DNA from: Nitrososphaerales archaeon
GTDB lineage: Archaea > Thermoproteota > Nitrososphaeria > Nitrososphaerales > Gagatemarchaeaceae
Direction: 5' to 3'
Assembly (NCBI GenBank): GCA_030039515.1
Contig: JASHVT010000149.1
Location: 1-6,114 of the forward strand
DNA: 6,114 bases
Below are positions 1 through 5,275 of the stretch, one piece after another. The notes below the pieces were generated by a model. That model searched no databases. It was not told the DNA's origin and saw nothing but the letters and a program-made list of their open reading frames with translations. The position numbers and the translations under genes are program-made. How positions within the stretch are numbered: position 1 is the first letter of the stretch; each line of letters starts with the position of its first letter.

Positions 1-198
1 GAAGTGACGAAGGCCGGGGAACTGGTCACGAAGTCACTCCCTCCGACGGCGAAGATCGTATGGGGTGCGCGCGTAGATCCTACGATGAACGGCCATGCCC
101 GCGTCATGGTCGTGCTGACCGGGATCGAGAGCACCTTCCTCTCTGAGAACAGCTACAAGTTCACCTTGGGTCCGCTGAAGATGGGCAAGGCGAGCTAA
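1..198 (+). CDS. ftsZ: Cell division GTPase FtsZ, C-terminal fragment (5' end outside window)
   Basis: The last 65 residues of an FtsZ-family protein; the frame is open from base 1, so the gene starts upstream. FtsZ is a cytoplasmic tubulin-like GTPase that polymerises into the division ring. The visible part is the end of the C-terminal tubulin/FtsZ domain: a helix ending in a Lys-Ser-Leu-Pro segment, then AKIVWGARVDPTM, then the last strand RVMVVLTGIES. The WGAR-x-DP plus strand ending in TG is the hallmark of archaeal and bacterial FtsZ and differs from CetZ. GTP-binding motifs would lie upstream and cannot be checked. After the domain only about 21 residues remain (ending KMGKAS), so there is a short tail and no long disordered linker. 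A GTG at 4 is an internal Val codon, not the start. The TAA stop sits in the loop of a terminator hairpin. Confidence 0.88.
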   Translation, partial: EVTKAGELVTKSLPPTAKIVWGARVDPTMNGHARVMVVLTGIESTFLSENSYKFTLGPLKMGKAS

Positions 199-222
199 AC
201 CAGCTCGCCGGCTCTTATTTTT
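189..222 (+). terminator. Hairpin plus T-rich terminator of ftsZ
   Basis: A perfect 7-bp inverted repeat, GGCGAGC at 189-195 and GCTCGCC at 203-209, has a 7-nt loop that contains the ftsZ TAA stop. It is followed by a T-rich stretch, TTATTTTT, at 215-222. Archaeal RNA polymerase terminates mainly at T-rich tracts, so the tract is probably the active part. It faces the end of the convergent minus-strand operon, whose stop is at 227, leaving only 28 bp between the two stop codons. Confidence 0.65.
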
Positions 223-226
223 CTAG

Positions 227-724
227 CTAGACCTTCAACTTCAGTCTCTTGATGAACTTCGCGAGGTCCTTCTTGTCGGCCCAAGGGACCTCAAGGTACT
301 CTGCTATCTCCCTGTCGCTCATGCCTATCCTCCTCGCTTCCTTGATGGTGAACTCGTAAGCCTCTATCTCTATCGGGCTGTCGAAGTAGCCGAACTCGTC
401 GAGGAAGAGCTTCCTGCCGTCCATCCGCTGCCTTATGTGGAAGAGCTCGTGGATGATGTCAAGGTACAGCGTCCTGAGCGGGCTGTGCTTCATGTGGTGG
501 GCGCTGATCAGGATGTGCCCGTCCTCGTCGTTCACGCCCATGTAGCCCCACCGGGAGGAATAGAACTCCACCATGGTCCTCTTCAGGACATCCTCGGTCT
601 GGTCCCCGAAGACGTCGCGGAGCGCGTCCACCTTCTCGAGATTCTTGAAGTACTTGGTGAGCGGGTAGAGCCGTATCGGCACGGTCCTCTTGATCACGAC
701 ACCGAGTCTCGGCTTGCTGGGCAC
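227..724 (-). CDS. Putative small zinc metalloprotease-like protein (HExxH), second gene of operon
   Basis: A 165-residue soluble protein with no signal peptide or membrane segment. Residues 92-96 are HELFH, the HExxH zinc-protease motif (metal-binding H92 and H96, catalytic E93), preceded by a hydrophobic helix (LYLDII). About 25 residues further on, the IEIEAYEF helix supplies a plausible third ligand, E121 (or E119/E124), the gluzincin arrangement also seen in ImmA/IrrE-like minimal proteases. Residues 1-85 look like a mixed alpha/beta scaffold, and 135-165 form a basic helical tail. I do not recognise the exact family; substrate and protease activity are unproven. The start is GTG at 724, chosen because a Shine-Dalgarno-like GGGAG (minus strand) ends 5 nt before it. 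It lies 12 nt downstream of the membrane-protein gene and is surely co-transcribed with it. The ORF ends in TAG, and a second in-frame stop does not follow at once. Confidence 0.82.
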   Translation of the reverse strand: MPSKPRLGVVIKRTVPIRLYPLTKYFKNLEKVDALRDVFGDQTEDVLKRTMVEFYSSRWGYMGVNDEDGHILISAHHMKHSPLRTLYLDIIHELFHIRQRMDGRKLFLDEFGYFDSPIEIEAYEFTIKEARRIGMSDREIAEYLEVPWADKKDLAKFIKRLKLKV

Positions 725-728
725 GCGC

Positions 729-734
729 TCTCCC
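729..734 (-). promoter_or_regulatory. Ribosome binding site that supports the GTG start at 724
   Basis: On the minus strand the 12-nt intergenic gap reads GCGGGAGAGCGC before the GTG. The GGGAG core complements the archaeal 16S 3' end and is well spaced (5 nt). It is the only clear Shine-Dalgarno site in the window, and it sits before the only gene that is internal to an operon. Confidence 0.55.
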
Positions 735-736
735 GC

Positions 737-1147
737 CTAGGGCAGGACCGTGAGGACGTGCGTGAACGCGTAGGCCGGTATCAGCAGGTAGATCCACTCG
801 TGATGGAGGAAGGACTTGTCCCTCACGCCGAACGAGACGCCGTCCAGCAGCAGGTCGACGACGAAGCAACCAACGGCTATCGCGAGGGTCGTCTCGATGC
901 CTGTGGAGAAGGCGCTCCAGATCACGTGGATGAAACCGAGCATTATCAGGGAGACTACGAGCGCGTAGATCGCGGGGAACGCGAAGTAGAGGACCCCCCT
1001 GTGGTGTATCCTCCGCCCCAGGACGTAGAACGGCTTCACCATCCCCCTCCTGAACATCACGGTCCCCACCTTGTCGAAGAGCGAAGCTAGCACGAGGACC
1101 GCCGCGAACCCAACCACCACGCCGAGCAAGAAAGGCGGACTGACCAT
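737..1147 (-). CDS. Four-helix integral membrane protein of unknown function, first gene of operon
   Basis: A 136-residue protein with four predicted transmembrane helices, at about residues 5-23, 52-77, 84-106 and 117-135. Loop 1 is basic (FRRGMVKPFYVLGRRIHHRG), which by the positive-inside rule suggests it faces the cytoplasm. Two His-His pairs, H48-H49 and H115-H116, lie just before helices 2 and 4, with H74 and H130 inside helices; together with Asp residues near helix 3 (D98, D102) they could bind a metal or haem, but no known motif is complete. I do not recognise the family. The frame is open back to 1210, but the ATG at 1147 is preferred: a TATA-like box lies about 29 bp upstream, so a longer protein would have to be encoded across the promoter. 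Followed after 12 nt by the HExxH protein, with which it probably acts. Confidence 0.72.
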   Translation of the reverse strand: MVSPPFLLGVVVGFAAVLVLASLFDKVGTVMFRRGMVKPFYVLGRRIHHRGVLYFAFPAIYALVVSLIMLGFIHVIWSAFSTGIETTLAIAVGCFVVDLLLDGVSFGVRDKSFLHHEWIYLLIPAYAFTHVLTVLP

Positions 1148-1171
1148 TGACAGCGCATCTCCGGAGGGGCA

Positions 1172-1180
1172 GGATAAAAG
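1172..1180 (-). promoter_or_regulatory. TATA-like promoter of the membrane protein/HExxH operon
   Basis: On the minus strand CTTTTATCC stands out in a GC-rich intergenic region. Its centre is about 29 bp from the ATG at 1147, which predicts initiation within about 3 nt of the start codon, a near-leaderless mRNA. A GGAG lies 11 nt before the ATG, too far away and probably not transcribed. Confidence 0.5.
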
Positions 1181-1217
1181 GTTGGAGCGGAGACTCACCG
1201 AAGGGAGCAACGGTAGA

Positions 1218-1224
1218 CTTTAAG
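1218..1224 (+). promoter_or_regulatory. TATA-like promoter of the 99-residue membrane protein
   Basis: CTTTAAG is centred 28 bp before the ATG at 1249, predicting an mRNA with a leader of 0-3 nt. It is back to back with the minus-strand box at 1172-1180, forming a 101-bp divergent promoter region. An 8-bp palindrome, CTCCGGAG (1159-1166), also lies in this region, but its short length makes a role uncertain. Confidence 0.45.
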
Positions 1225-1248
1225 CGAATACTTCTCCTTGCCTTCGCG

Positions 1249-1548
1249 ATGGGCCTCCAGCTGTTTTTAGTATGGTACTTCGTGATGGGCTTCTTGCTGG
1301 GCAACGGAGTTCCTCACTTCGCCTTCGGCGCGGCGGGCAAGGTCTTCAGAAGCCCCTTCGGGCAGAGGTCGTCGCCTCGGACGAACGTGCTCTGGGGGAT
1401 CTCCAACTTCTTGGGCGCGACGGTCATAGCGGGATGTTTGATCGCCCTCGGGCTGTACAGCTCGTACTCCCTCGTGGCGATGCTTGCAGGATTCTGGCTG
1501 ATGATGCTGATGTTCGGAACTGGCATCAGACGATTTCTTAACGAGTGA
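1249..1548 (+). CDS. Small integral membrane protein of unknown function
   Basis: A 99-residue protein with three hydrophobic segments at about residues 1-19, 46-66 and 69-90, joined by a basic, Pro/Ser-rich loop (KVFRSPFGQRSSPR, about residues 30-43). It ends in a short charged tail (RRFLNE). The WGISNF stretch before helix 2 and the Gly-rich loop GNGVPHFAFGAAGK are the most distinctive parts. There is no catalytic motif, and I do not recognise the family. The frame is open upstream to an ATG at 1147, but that would place the TATA-like box at 1218-1224 inside the coding region and add a polar N-terminus; the ATG at 1249 fits a leaderless mRNA and starts directly with a helix. It is divergent from the other membrane-protein operon. 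Its stop overlaps a GTG (1545) that opens the helicase frame. Confidence 0.65.
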   Translation: MGLQLFLVWYFVMGFLLGNGVPHFAFGAAGKVFRSPFGQRSSPRTNVLWGISNFLGATVIAGCLIALGLYSSYSLVAMLAGFWLMMLMFGTGIRRFLNE

Positions 1549-1563
1549 GTGGAGTCCGGGCCG

Positions 1564-1597
1564 GCTCGGTCGCCCCCGGGGGCGACGGGCATCGAGC
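1564..1597. repeat. Extended GC-rich palindrome/hairpin upstream of the helicase gene
   Basis: The core is a perfect 18-bp palindrome at 1569-1586: GTCGCCCCC followed at once by its reverse complement GGGGGCGAC. An outer stem, GCTCG (1564-1568) with CGAGC (1593-1597), abuts the core on the left and is offset by a 6-nt bulge on the right. As RNA it would form a very stable hairpin 15 nt after the stop of the 99-residue gene; as DNA it could extrude as a cruciform or bind a dimeric protein about 60-70 bp upstream of the helicase start. No T-run follows directly; the next is TTTT at 1610, which belongs to the presumed promoter. It is either a 3'-end structure of the upstream mRNA or an operator. 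Confidence 0.6.
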
Positions 1598-1607
1598 GGC
1601 GGGCAAC

Positions 1608-1615
1608 CCTTTTAG
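1608..1615 (+). promoter_or_regulatory. TATA-like promoter of the helicase gene
   Basis: CCTTTTAG is centred about 32 bp before the TTG at 1644, predicting initiation near 1638 and a leader of about 6 nt. There is no Shine-Dalgarno site in between, consistent with leaderless-type initiation. The T-run could instead be a terminator for the upstream gene. Confidence 0.42.
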
Positions 1616-1643
1616 TCGAACGTGCGAGCAAACGAGCGGATTC

Positions 1644-3203
1644 TTGTTAGCGCAGGGGATCGAGCCGAGGGAGTACCAGAAGAAGATAGCGCAGACCGCC
1701 ATCTCGACCAACACCCTCGTCGTGCTGCCCACCGGCCTCGGGAAGACCATGATCGCGATGATGGTCGCGTCGAGCCTGCTTCAGGCCGACCCGGAAGCCA
1801 AGGTGATGGTGCTCGCCCCGACCCGCCCTCTCGTGTTGCAGCACTACAGGACGTTCACGGACGGCCTGGCGATGCCCGAGGGACAGCTAGCGGCGCTCAC
1901 TGGGACGGTCGACCCGGGCGAGAGAGAGCTCGCATGGCTCAAGGCCAGGCTGATCTTCGCGACCCCTCAGACGATCTACAATGACGCCAGTCACGGCAGG
2001 ATATCGCTTCGCGACGTGGTCCTCGCTGTCTTCGACGAAGCCCACAGGTGCGTGAAGGACTACACCTACACGAGGCTCGCAAAGGCGTACCAGGAGCAGT
2101 CAAGATCGCCCCGGATACTGGGCCTTACCGCGTCTCCGGGCGCGTCCAGGGAGCGCGTGGCGGAAATCAAGAGGAACCTCTTCATCGACGCGGTCGAGGC
2201 GAGGAACGAGGCAAGCGACGACGTCAAGGAGTATGTGGAGAGGACGCAGGTCGAGACGATCAGGGTCAAGGTCCCTGACGACTACTACGAGGTGACGCTC
2301 AGGCTCAGAGAGCTCTTCAACGACAAGGTCAAGAAGCTGGTGAGCGGCGGGTTCCTGAGAAGCGGGAGGGTCTCTAAGAGAGCTCTGCTTGACGCTAGGA
2401 CCACCATCACAGCCCGCCTCCGCTCGGCCCAGGCCAGCGGGGGTCAGAAGGGCTACATCTTCGGGGCGATAATGAACCAGGCGCAGGCCGTGGCCGTGCT
2501 GCACGCGCTGGAGATGGTCGAGACCCAGGGGGCGCAGACCCTCCTCAGGTACCTCGAGAAGCTCGAAGACAGGCCTGACAAGGGGAAGGCGATAGCGTCT
2601 CTGCTGAAAGACCCGAAGTGGCTCTCGATCGAGGAGGAGGCGAGACGGATCGCCCCCGTCGCACACCCCAAGGTAGAGGTCGTGCTCAGGGTCGTCGCGG
2701 AGCAGCTTGCGAGGAAACAGGACTCCCGCGTGATAGTCTTCACGCAGTACAGGGACACCATCGAAGTCGTGGTCGGCGCCCTCGAGGCGTCGGGGTCCAG
2801 CGCGCGCAAGTTCGTCGGTCAGTCGGACAGAGACGGGAGCAAGGGCATGGACCAGGCGACCCAGACGAAGACACTCGAGTTGTTTCGGGAGGGGGGCTTC
2901 AAGGTCCTCGTAAGCAGCAGCATCGGCGAGGAAGGCCTCCACGTCCCTGACGTGGACCTGGTCATATTCTACGAGGCCGTCCCCTCGGAGATAAGGTACA
3001 TCCAGCGCAGAGGGAGGACTGGAAGGACAACCGAAGGGAGGGTGATAATCCTTCTGGCAGAGGGGACGGTCGACGAGTCGTACTACTACAGCTCGCTGTC
3101 CAAAGAGAGCAGGATGAGGAGGCTCGTAGAGGCCGGGCCGGAGAGGCCGAAGAGCCGGCGGAGCAAGGCGCCGACGCTCCTCGACTTCGTAGAGGACTCG
3201 TGA
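1644..3203 (+). CDS. Hef/FANCM-family DNA repair helicase, helicase-only form
   Basis: A superfamily 2 DEAH helicase of 519 residues that in this family remodels branched DNA at stalled forks using ATP. Visible in order: an N-terminal IEPREYQ Q-motif-like segment, Walker A LPTGLGKT (28-35), motif Ia APTRPL, motif II DEAH (131-134), motif III LTASPG, then an insertion of about 130 helical residues (about 205-335) matching the thumb-like domain specific to Hef/FANCM. Domain 2 carries VIVFTQYRDT (364-373), FVGQ, GEEGLHVPDVD (428-438) and motif VI YIQRRGRTGRT (452-462). All catalytic residues are intact. Unlike euryarchaeal Hef there is no XPF-type nuclease or HhH domain; the protein stops about 60 residues after motif VI, ending APTLLDFVEDS, which resembles a degenerate PCNA-binding box. 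TTG at 1644 is preferred over GTG at 1545 because known Hef proteins begin about ten residues before this YQ motif, a TATA-like box precedes it, and the extra 33 residues would be encoded by the GC palindrome. Confidence 0.9.
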   Translation: MLAQGIEPREYQKKIAQTAISTNTLVVLPTGLGKTMIAMMVASSLLQADPEAKVMVLAPTRPLVLQHYRTFTDGLAMPEGQLAALTGTVDPGERELAWLKARLIFATPQTIYNDASHGRISLRDVVLAVFDEAHRCVKDYTYTRLAKAYQEQSRSPRILGLTASPGASRERVAEIKRNLFIDAVEARNEASDDVKEYVERTQVETIRVKVPDDYYEVTLRLRELFNDKVKKLVSGGFLRSGRVSKRALLDARTTITARLRSAQASGGQKGYIFGAIMNQAQAVAVLHALEMVETQGAQTLLRYLEKLEDRPDKGKAIASLLKDPKWLSIEEEARRIAPVAHPKVEVVLRVVAEQLARKQDSRVIVFTQYRDTIEVVVGALEASGSSARKFVGQSDRDGSKGMDQATQTKTLELFREGGFKVLVSSSIGEEGLHVPDVDLVIFYEAVPSEIRYIQRRGRTGRTTEGRVIILLAEGTVDESYYYSSLSKESRMRRLVEAGPERPKSRRSKAPTLLDFVEDS

Positions 3204-3204
3204 C

Positions 3205-4611
3205 CTACGACCGGCTTCCCACGGTGGAGACCCTGATCAGGTTGGTGGTGCCGCCAAGGCCAGGGGTCCCGGAGGTGACCACTATCCGGTCGCCCCTTCG
3301 AGCGAGGCCGAGCCTCTCGACCGTGTTGTCGGCGACCTCGAATATGCGGTCTATCGTCTTCTCCGGTCTCGAGAGGACGGGGAGGACGCCTCTGAACAGC
3401 TTCAGCCTTCGCGCTACTGTGGGTTCCGTGCACAGGGCGACGATGGGCTGCCTCGGCCTGTACTTCGCGACGCGCCGGGCTGTCGACCCGGTCTGAGTGG
3501 GAGCGACTATGGCCTTGGCGCCAACGTAGTCGGCCAAGCTGCAGGCTGCCCTCCCGATAGCCTCCGCCATCTCCTCGGGCCCAGCGCCTCCGGCCACGCT
3601 ACCATACGGAACGAGAGTCCGCTCCGTCGAGCGCGCGATCTTGTCGAGCATCTGGACCGACTCCACTGGGTACCTGCCAACCGTCGTCTCGTCAGAGAGC
3701 ATGACCGCGTCCGTCCCGTCGAGGACCGCGGTCGAGACGTCCGAGACCTCGGCCCGGCTGGGGACGGGGAAGTTCACCATGCTCACGAGCATCTGCGTGG
3801 CGACTATGACCGGCTTACCCGAGCGGTTGCAGCCGCTGATGATCCTCTTCTGGATGGCGGGGACCGTCTCTATGGGAGCCTCAATCCCGAGGTCGCCCCT
3901 GGCGACCATTATCCCATCGGACTCCTGAAGGATCCGGTCGAAGTTCTGGACCGCCTCCTTCTTCTCTATTTTAGAGATGAGCATCGGCCCGCCGCTTGGA
4001 ATCAGCCTTCTCACCGCCTTCACGTCGGAAGGCGTCCGCACGAAGGAGATGGCGACGAAGTCCACGCGCTGGCCTATCCCGAACCTCAGATGTTCGACAT
4101 CCGCCTTGGTCGGGTACTGGAGCTTCAGCTTGACCCCAGGCGCGTTGACGCCTTTGCCCGAGCTGAGCACACCGCCAGCGACTACGACGCACTTCACCCC
4201 GTCCGCGGTCCTCTCTTCGACGCGGAGACGGATGACGCCGTCCGCGAGGTGGAGGAGGTCCCCCCTCTTCAAGGCCCTCAGCAGGTCGGGATAGTTGACC
4301 GAGAACCCGGTCGCCCCTCCCTCGATGTCAGCGTCGCTCAGGACTACCTGCGATCCGCGCGCAAGGTCCACGGACCCGTTAGAGATCTTTCCTACCCGGA
4401 TCTTGGGTCCTGGCAGGTCCTGGAGGATCGCGACAGTCTTCCCCGCCGCTTTCGCCGCGCCCCTTATCGTCTTGATCTCCTCTAGGTGGCTCCTCCTGTC
4501 ACCATGAGAGAAGTTGATCCTGAAGACGTCGACCTTTGAGACGAGTTCCCTGACTACGTCGGGGCTCCGGCTGGACGGGCCGATGGTACAGACTATCTTG
4601 GTGCGCCTCAT
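3205..4611 (-). CDS. pyk: Pyruvate kinase
   Basis: A 468-residue cytoplasmic enzyme, full length for the family, catalysing phosphoenolpyruvate + ADP to pyruvate + ATP, the last step of glycolysis. N-terminal and A domains: TKIVCTIGPSS (4-14), RINFSHG (31-37), B-domain lid about 72-155, ISFVRTPSDV (188-197), active-site KIEKKEA with K214 and metal ligands E216 and D240 (MVARGDLGIE), ATQMLVSM (271-278), PSRAEVSDVSTAVLDGTDAVMLSDET (284-309 region). C domain: phosphate-loop-like TQTGSTAR (372-379) followed by KYRPRQPI, and closing SGTPGLGGTTN. The LSDET motif has Asp where bacterial and animal enzymes have Gly. The segment LQDLPGPKIRVG has Leu66, Lys70 and Val73 at positions that mark K+-independent enzymes. 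The ATG at 4611 follows a TATA box by about 33 bp; AGGAGA directly before the ATG is too close to act as a normal Shine-Dalgarno site. Its stop is one base from the helicase stop, tail to tail. Confidence 0.95.
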   Translation of the reverse strand: MRRTKIVCTIGPSSRSPDVVRELVSKVDVFRINFSHGDRRSHLEEIKTIRGAAKAAGKTVAILQDLPGPKIRVGKISNGSVDLARGSQVVLSDADIEGGATGFSVNYPDLLRALKRGDLLHLADGVIRLRVEERTADGVKCVVVAGGVLSSGKGVNAPGVKLKLQYPTKADVEHLRFGIGQRVDFVAISFVRTPSDVKAVRRLIPSGGPMLISKIEKKEAVQNFDRILQESDGIMVARGDLGIEAPIETVPAIQKRIISGCNRSGKPVIVATQMLVSMVNFPVPSRAEVSDVSTAVLDGTDAVMLSDETTVGRYPVESVQMLDKIARSTERTLVPYGSVAGGAGPEEMAEAIGRAACSLADYVGAKAIVAPTQTGSTARRVAKYRPRQPIVALCTEPTVARRLKLFRGVLPVLSRPEKTIDRIFEVADNTVERLGLARRGDRIVVTSGTPGLGGTTNLIRVSTVGSRS

Positions 4612-4640
4612 TCTCCTGTCGCATGCCTCTCAGGAGGCTG

Positions 4641-4648
4641 CATATATC
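4641..4648 (-). promoter_or_regulatory. TATA-like promoter of pyruvate kinase
   Basis: On the minus strand GATATATG begins at the last base of the TAG stop codon of the PadR-family gene and is centred about 33 bp before the pyk ATG, predicting a leader of about 7 nt. This gives pyk its own promoter despite lying only 36 nt behind the regulator gene in the same direction. Confidence 0.5.
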
Positions 4649-5211
4649 TAGGGATGGCGCGCTCGCTTCGTCGGCTTCGGGCTTCGCGCTAGCTCAGAGT
4701 CGATCCATCCGGTCTGCGACTCCATGACCAGCCTCAGCTCCTTCAGCGTCGCCTCCTTGTCTGGCTCGGGCATCTCTCTGACCTTGCTTCGGAAGACCTC
4801 CATCCCCTCCCGCATCCTCTTGACCATCATGGGGACGTAGATCCGTCCTGGAATGATGTCTGAGAAGAGAGCGAAGAGCACCCTCTCCTTGGAGCCCATG
4901 GCCGCGATGGTGTTACGCATCCGCTCGAGTTCACCGCGCCCCTTCGGGGACAGCGAGTACGACTTGCCTGCGGGGCCGGCCTTCTCGCCGCTCCCCTCAG
5001 TGAGCCCCTCGGACTCGAGGCTCCTCAGGAGCGGATAGATCGTCCCCGGTCCTGGCCTCCATGCTCCCTCTGTCTTGGCATCGATGTCCCGGATGAGGGC
5101 GTACCCGGTCGTCGGCCCGCGCGAGAGAGACGTCAGGACGTACAGCCTGAGGAAGCCGCGGGGGACGGTCTGGGGATGGAGCCATCTCTTGTTTCCAGCG
5201 GCCTTGGCCAT
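4648..5211 (-). CDS. PadR-family transcriptional regulator
   Basis: A 187-residue DNA-binding protein. Residues about 18-97 form the PadR winged helix: RLYVLTSLSRGPTTGYALIRDI (22-43), then WRPGPGTIYPLLRSLESEGL (51-70), the recognition helix and its following turn, and a wing ending in SYSLSPKGRGEL. Residues about 98-165 are charged helices (KERVLF, KRMREGMEVFRSKVREM, ATLKELRLVMESQ) typical of the PadR C-terminal dimerisation region, with a basic tail (KPTKRARHP). PadR proteins usually repress a neighbouring exporter and are released by a small ligand; the divergent DrrA-type ABC gene 89 bp away fits this. The ATG at 5211 lies 26-27 bp from a TATA box, so the mRNA should be leaderless. It has the same direction as pyk but probably separate promoters. 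The ligand is unknown. Confidence 0.9.
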   Translation of the reverse strand: MAKAAGNKRWLHPQTVPRGFLRLYVLTSLSRGPTTGYALIRDIDAKTEGAWRPGPGTIYPLLRSLESEGLTEGSGEKAGPAGKSYSLSPKGRGELERMRNTIAAMGSKERVLFALFSDIIPGRIYVPMMVKRMREGMEVFRSKVREMPEPDKEATLKELRLVMESQTGWIDSELARSPKPTKRARHP

Positions 5212-5233
5212 CGGCTCAGAGCCGGCTCTGCTT

Positions 5234-5241
5234 TATTTAAA
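5234..5241 (-). promoter_or_regulatory. TATA box of the PadR-family gene
   Basis: On the minus strand TTTAAATA, in the context ACTTTAAATAAAG, is centred 26-27 bp from the ATG at 5211. This is the canonical archaeal distance for transcription starting on the A of the start codon. Confidence 0.62.
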
Positions 5242-5242
5242 G

Positions 5243-5266
5243 TCGTATTCGATATCGTATTAGATA
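5243..5266. promoter_or_regulatory. Tandem 12-bp repeat, probable PadR operator between divergent promoters
   Basis: Two adjacent 12-bp units, TCGTATTCGATA (5243-5254) and TCGTATTAGATA (5255-5266), differ at a single base and fill the space between the two TATA boxes. The block also holds dyads: CGATATCG (5250-5257), ATATC/GATAT (5252-5256 with 5263-5267) and GTAT/ATAC (5257-5260 with 5266-5269). PadR proteins bind short AT-rich dyads next to their own gene, so this is the likeliest operator; its position would let one protein control both genes. Binding by this PadR is inferred. Confidence 0.55.
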
Positions 5267-5268
5267 TA

Positions 5269-5275
5269 CTTAAAT
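5269..5275 (+). promoter_or_regulatory. TATA box of the ABC transporter gene
   Basis: CTTAAAT, in the context ATACTTAAATCC, is centred 29 bp before the TTG at 5301, predicting a leader of 0-3 nt. It is nearly a mirror copy of the PadR-gene box (ACTTTAAAT versus ACTTAAAT). Confidence 0.58.

Noticed and set aside
223..230. CTAGCTAG palindrome between ftsZ and the HExxH gene
   Set aside because: An 8-bp palindrome made by the stop codon region; too short to support a function.
437..1090. Long plus-strand open frame (217 residues) across the minus-strand operon
   Set aside because: Antisense to two supported genes; the protein is rich in His, Asp, Glu and Arg with no domain, as expected from the reverse of GC-rich coding sequence.
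459..1304. Minus-strand open frame (281 residues) overlapping both operon genes in another frame
   Set aside because: Arg/Ala/Pro-rich low-complexity translation running through the intergenic promoter and two genes with clear motifs; a GC-driven shadow.
1497..1535. CTGATGATG followed by CTGA and ATCAGA, resembling C/D-box RNA elements
   Set aside because: It lies within the last helix and tail of the 99-residue protein, where Met/Leu codons explain the repeats; C' and D' boxes with guide spacing are not evident.
1549..1643. Possible tRNA or small RNA gene in the GC-rich gap before the helicase gene
   Set aside because: No T-loop GTTCGANNC, no acceptor pairing and no anticodon arm could be found; only the palindrome and a TATA-like box are visible.
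2100..2942. Minus-strand open frame (280 residues) inside the helicase gene
   Set aside because: Fully antisense to conserved helicase motifs, and its translation has no recognisable domain.
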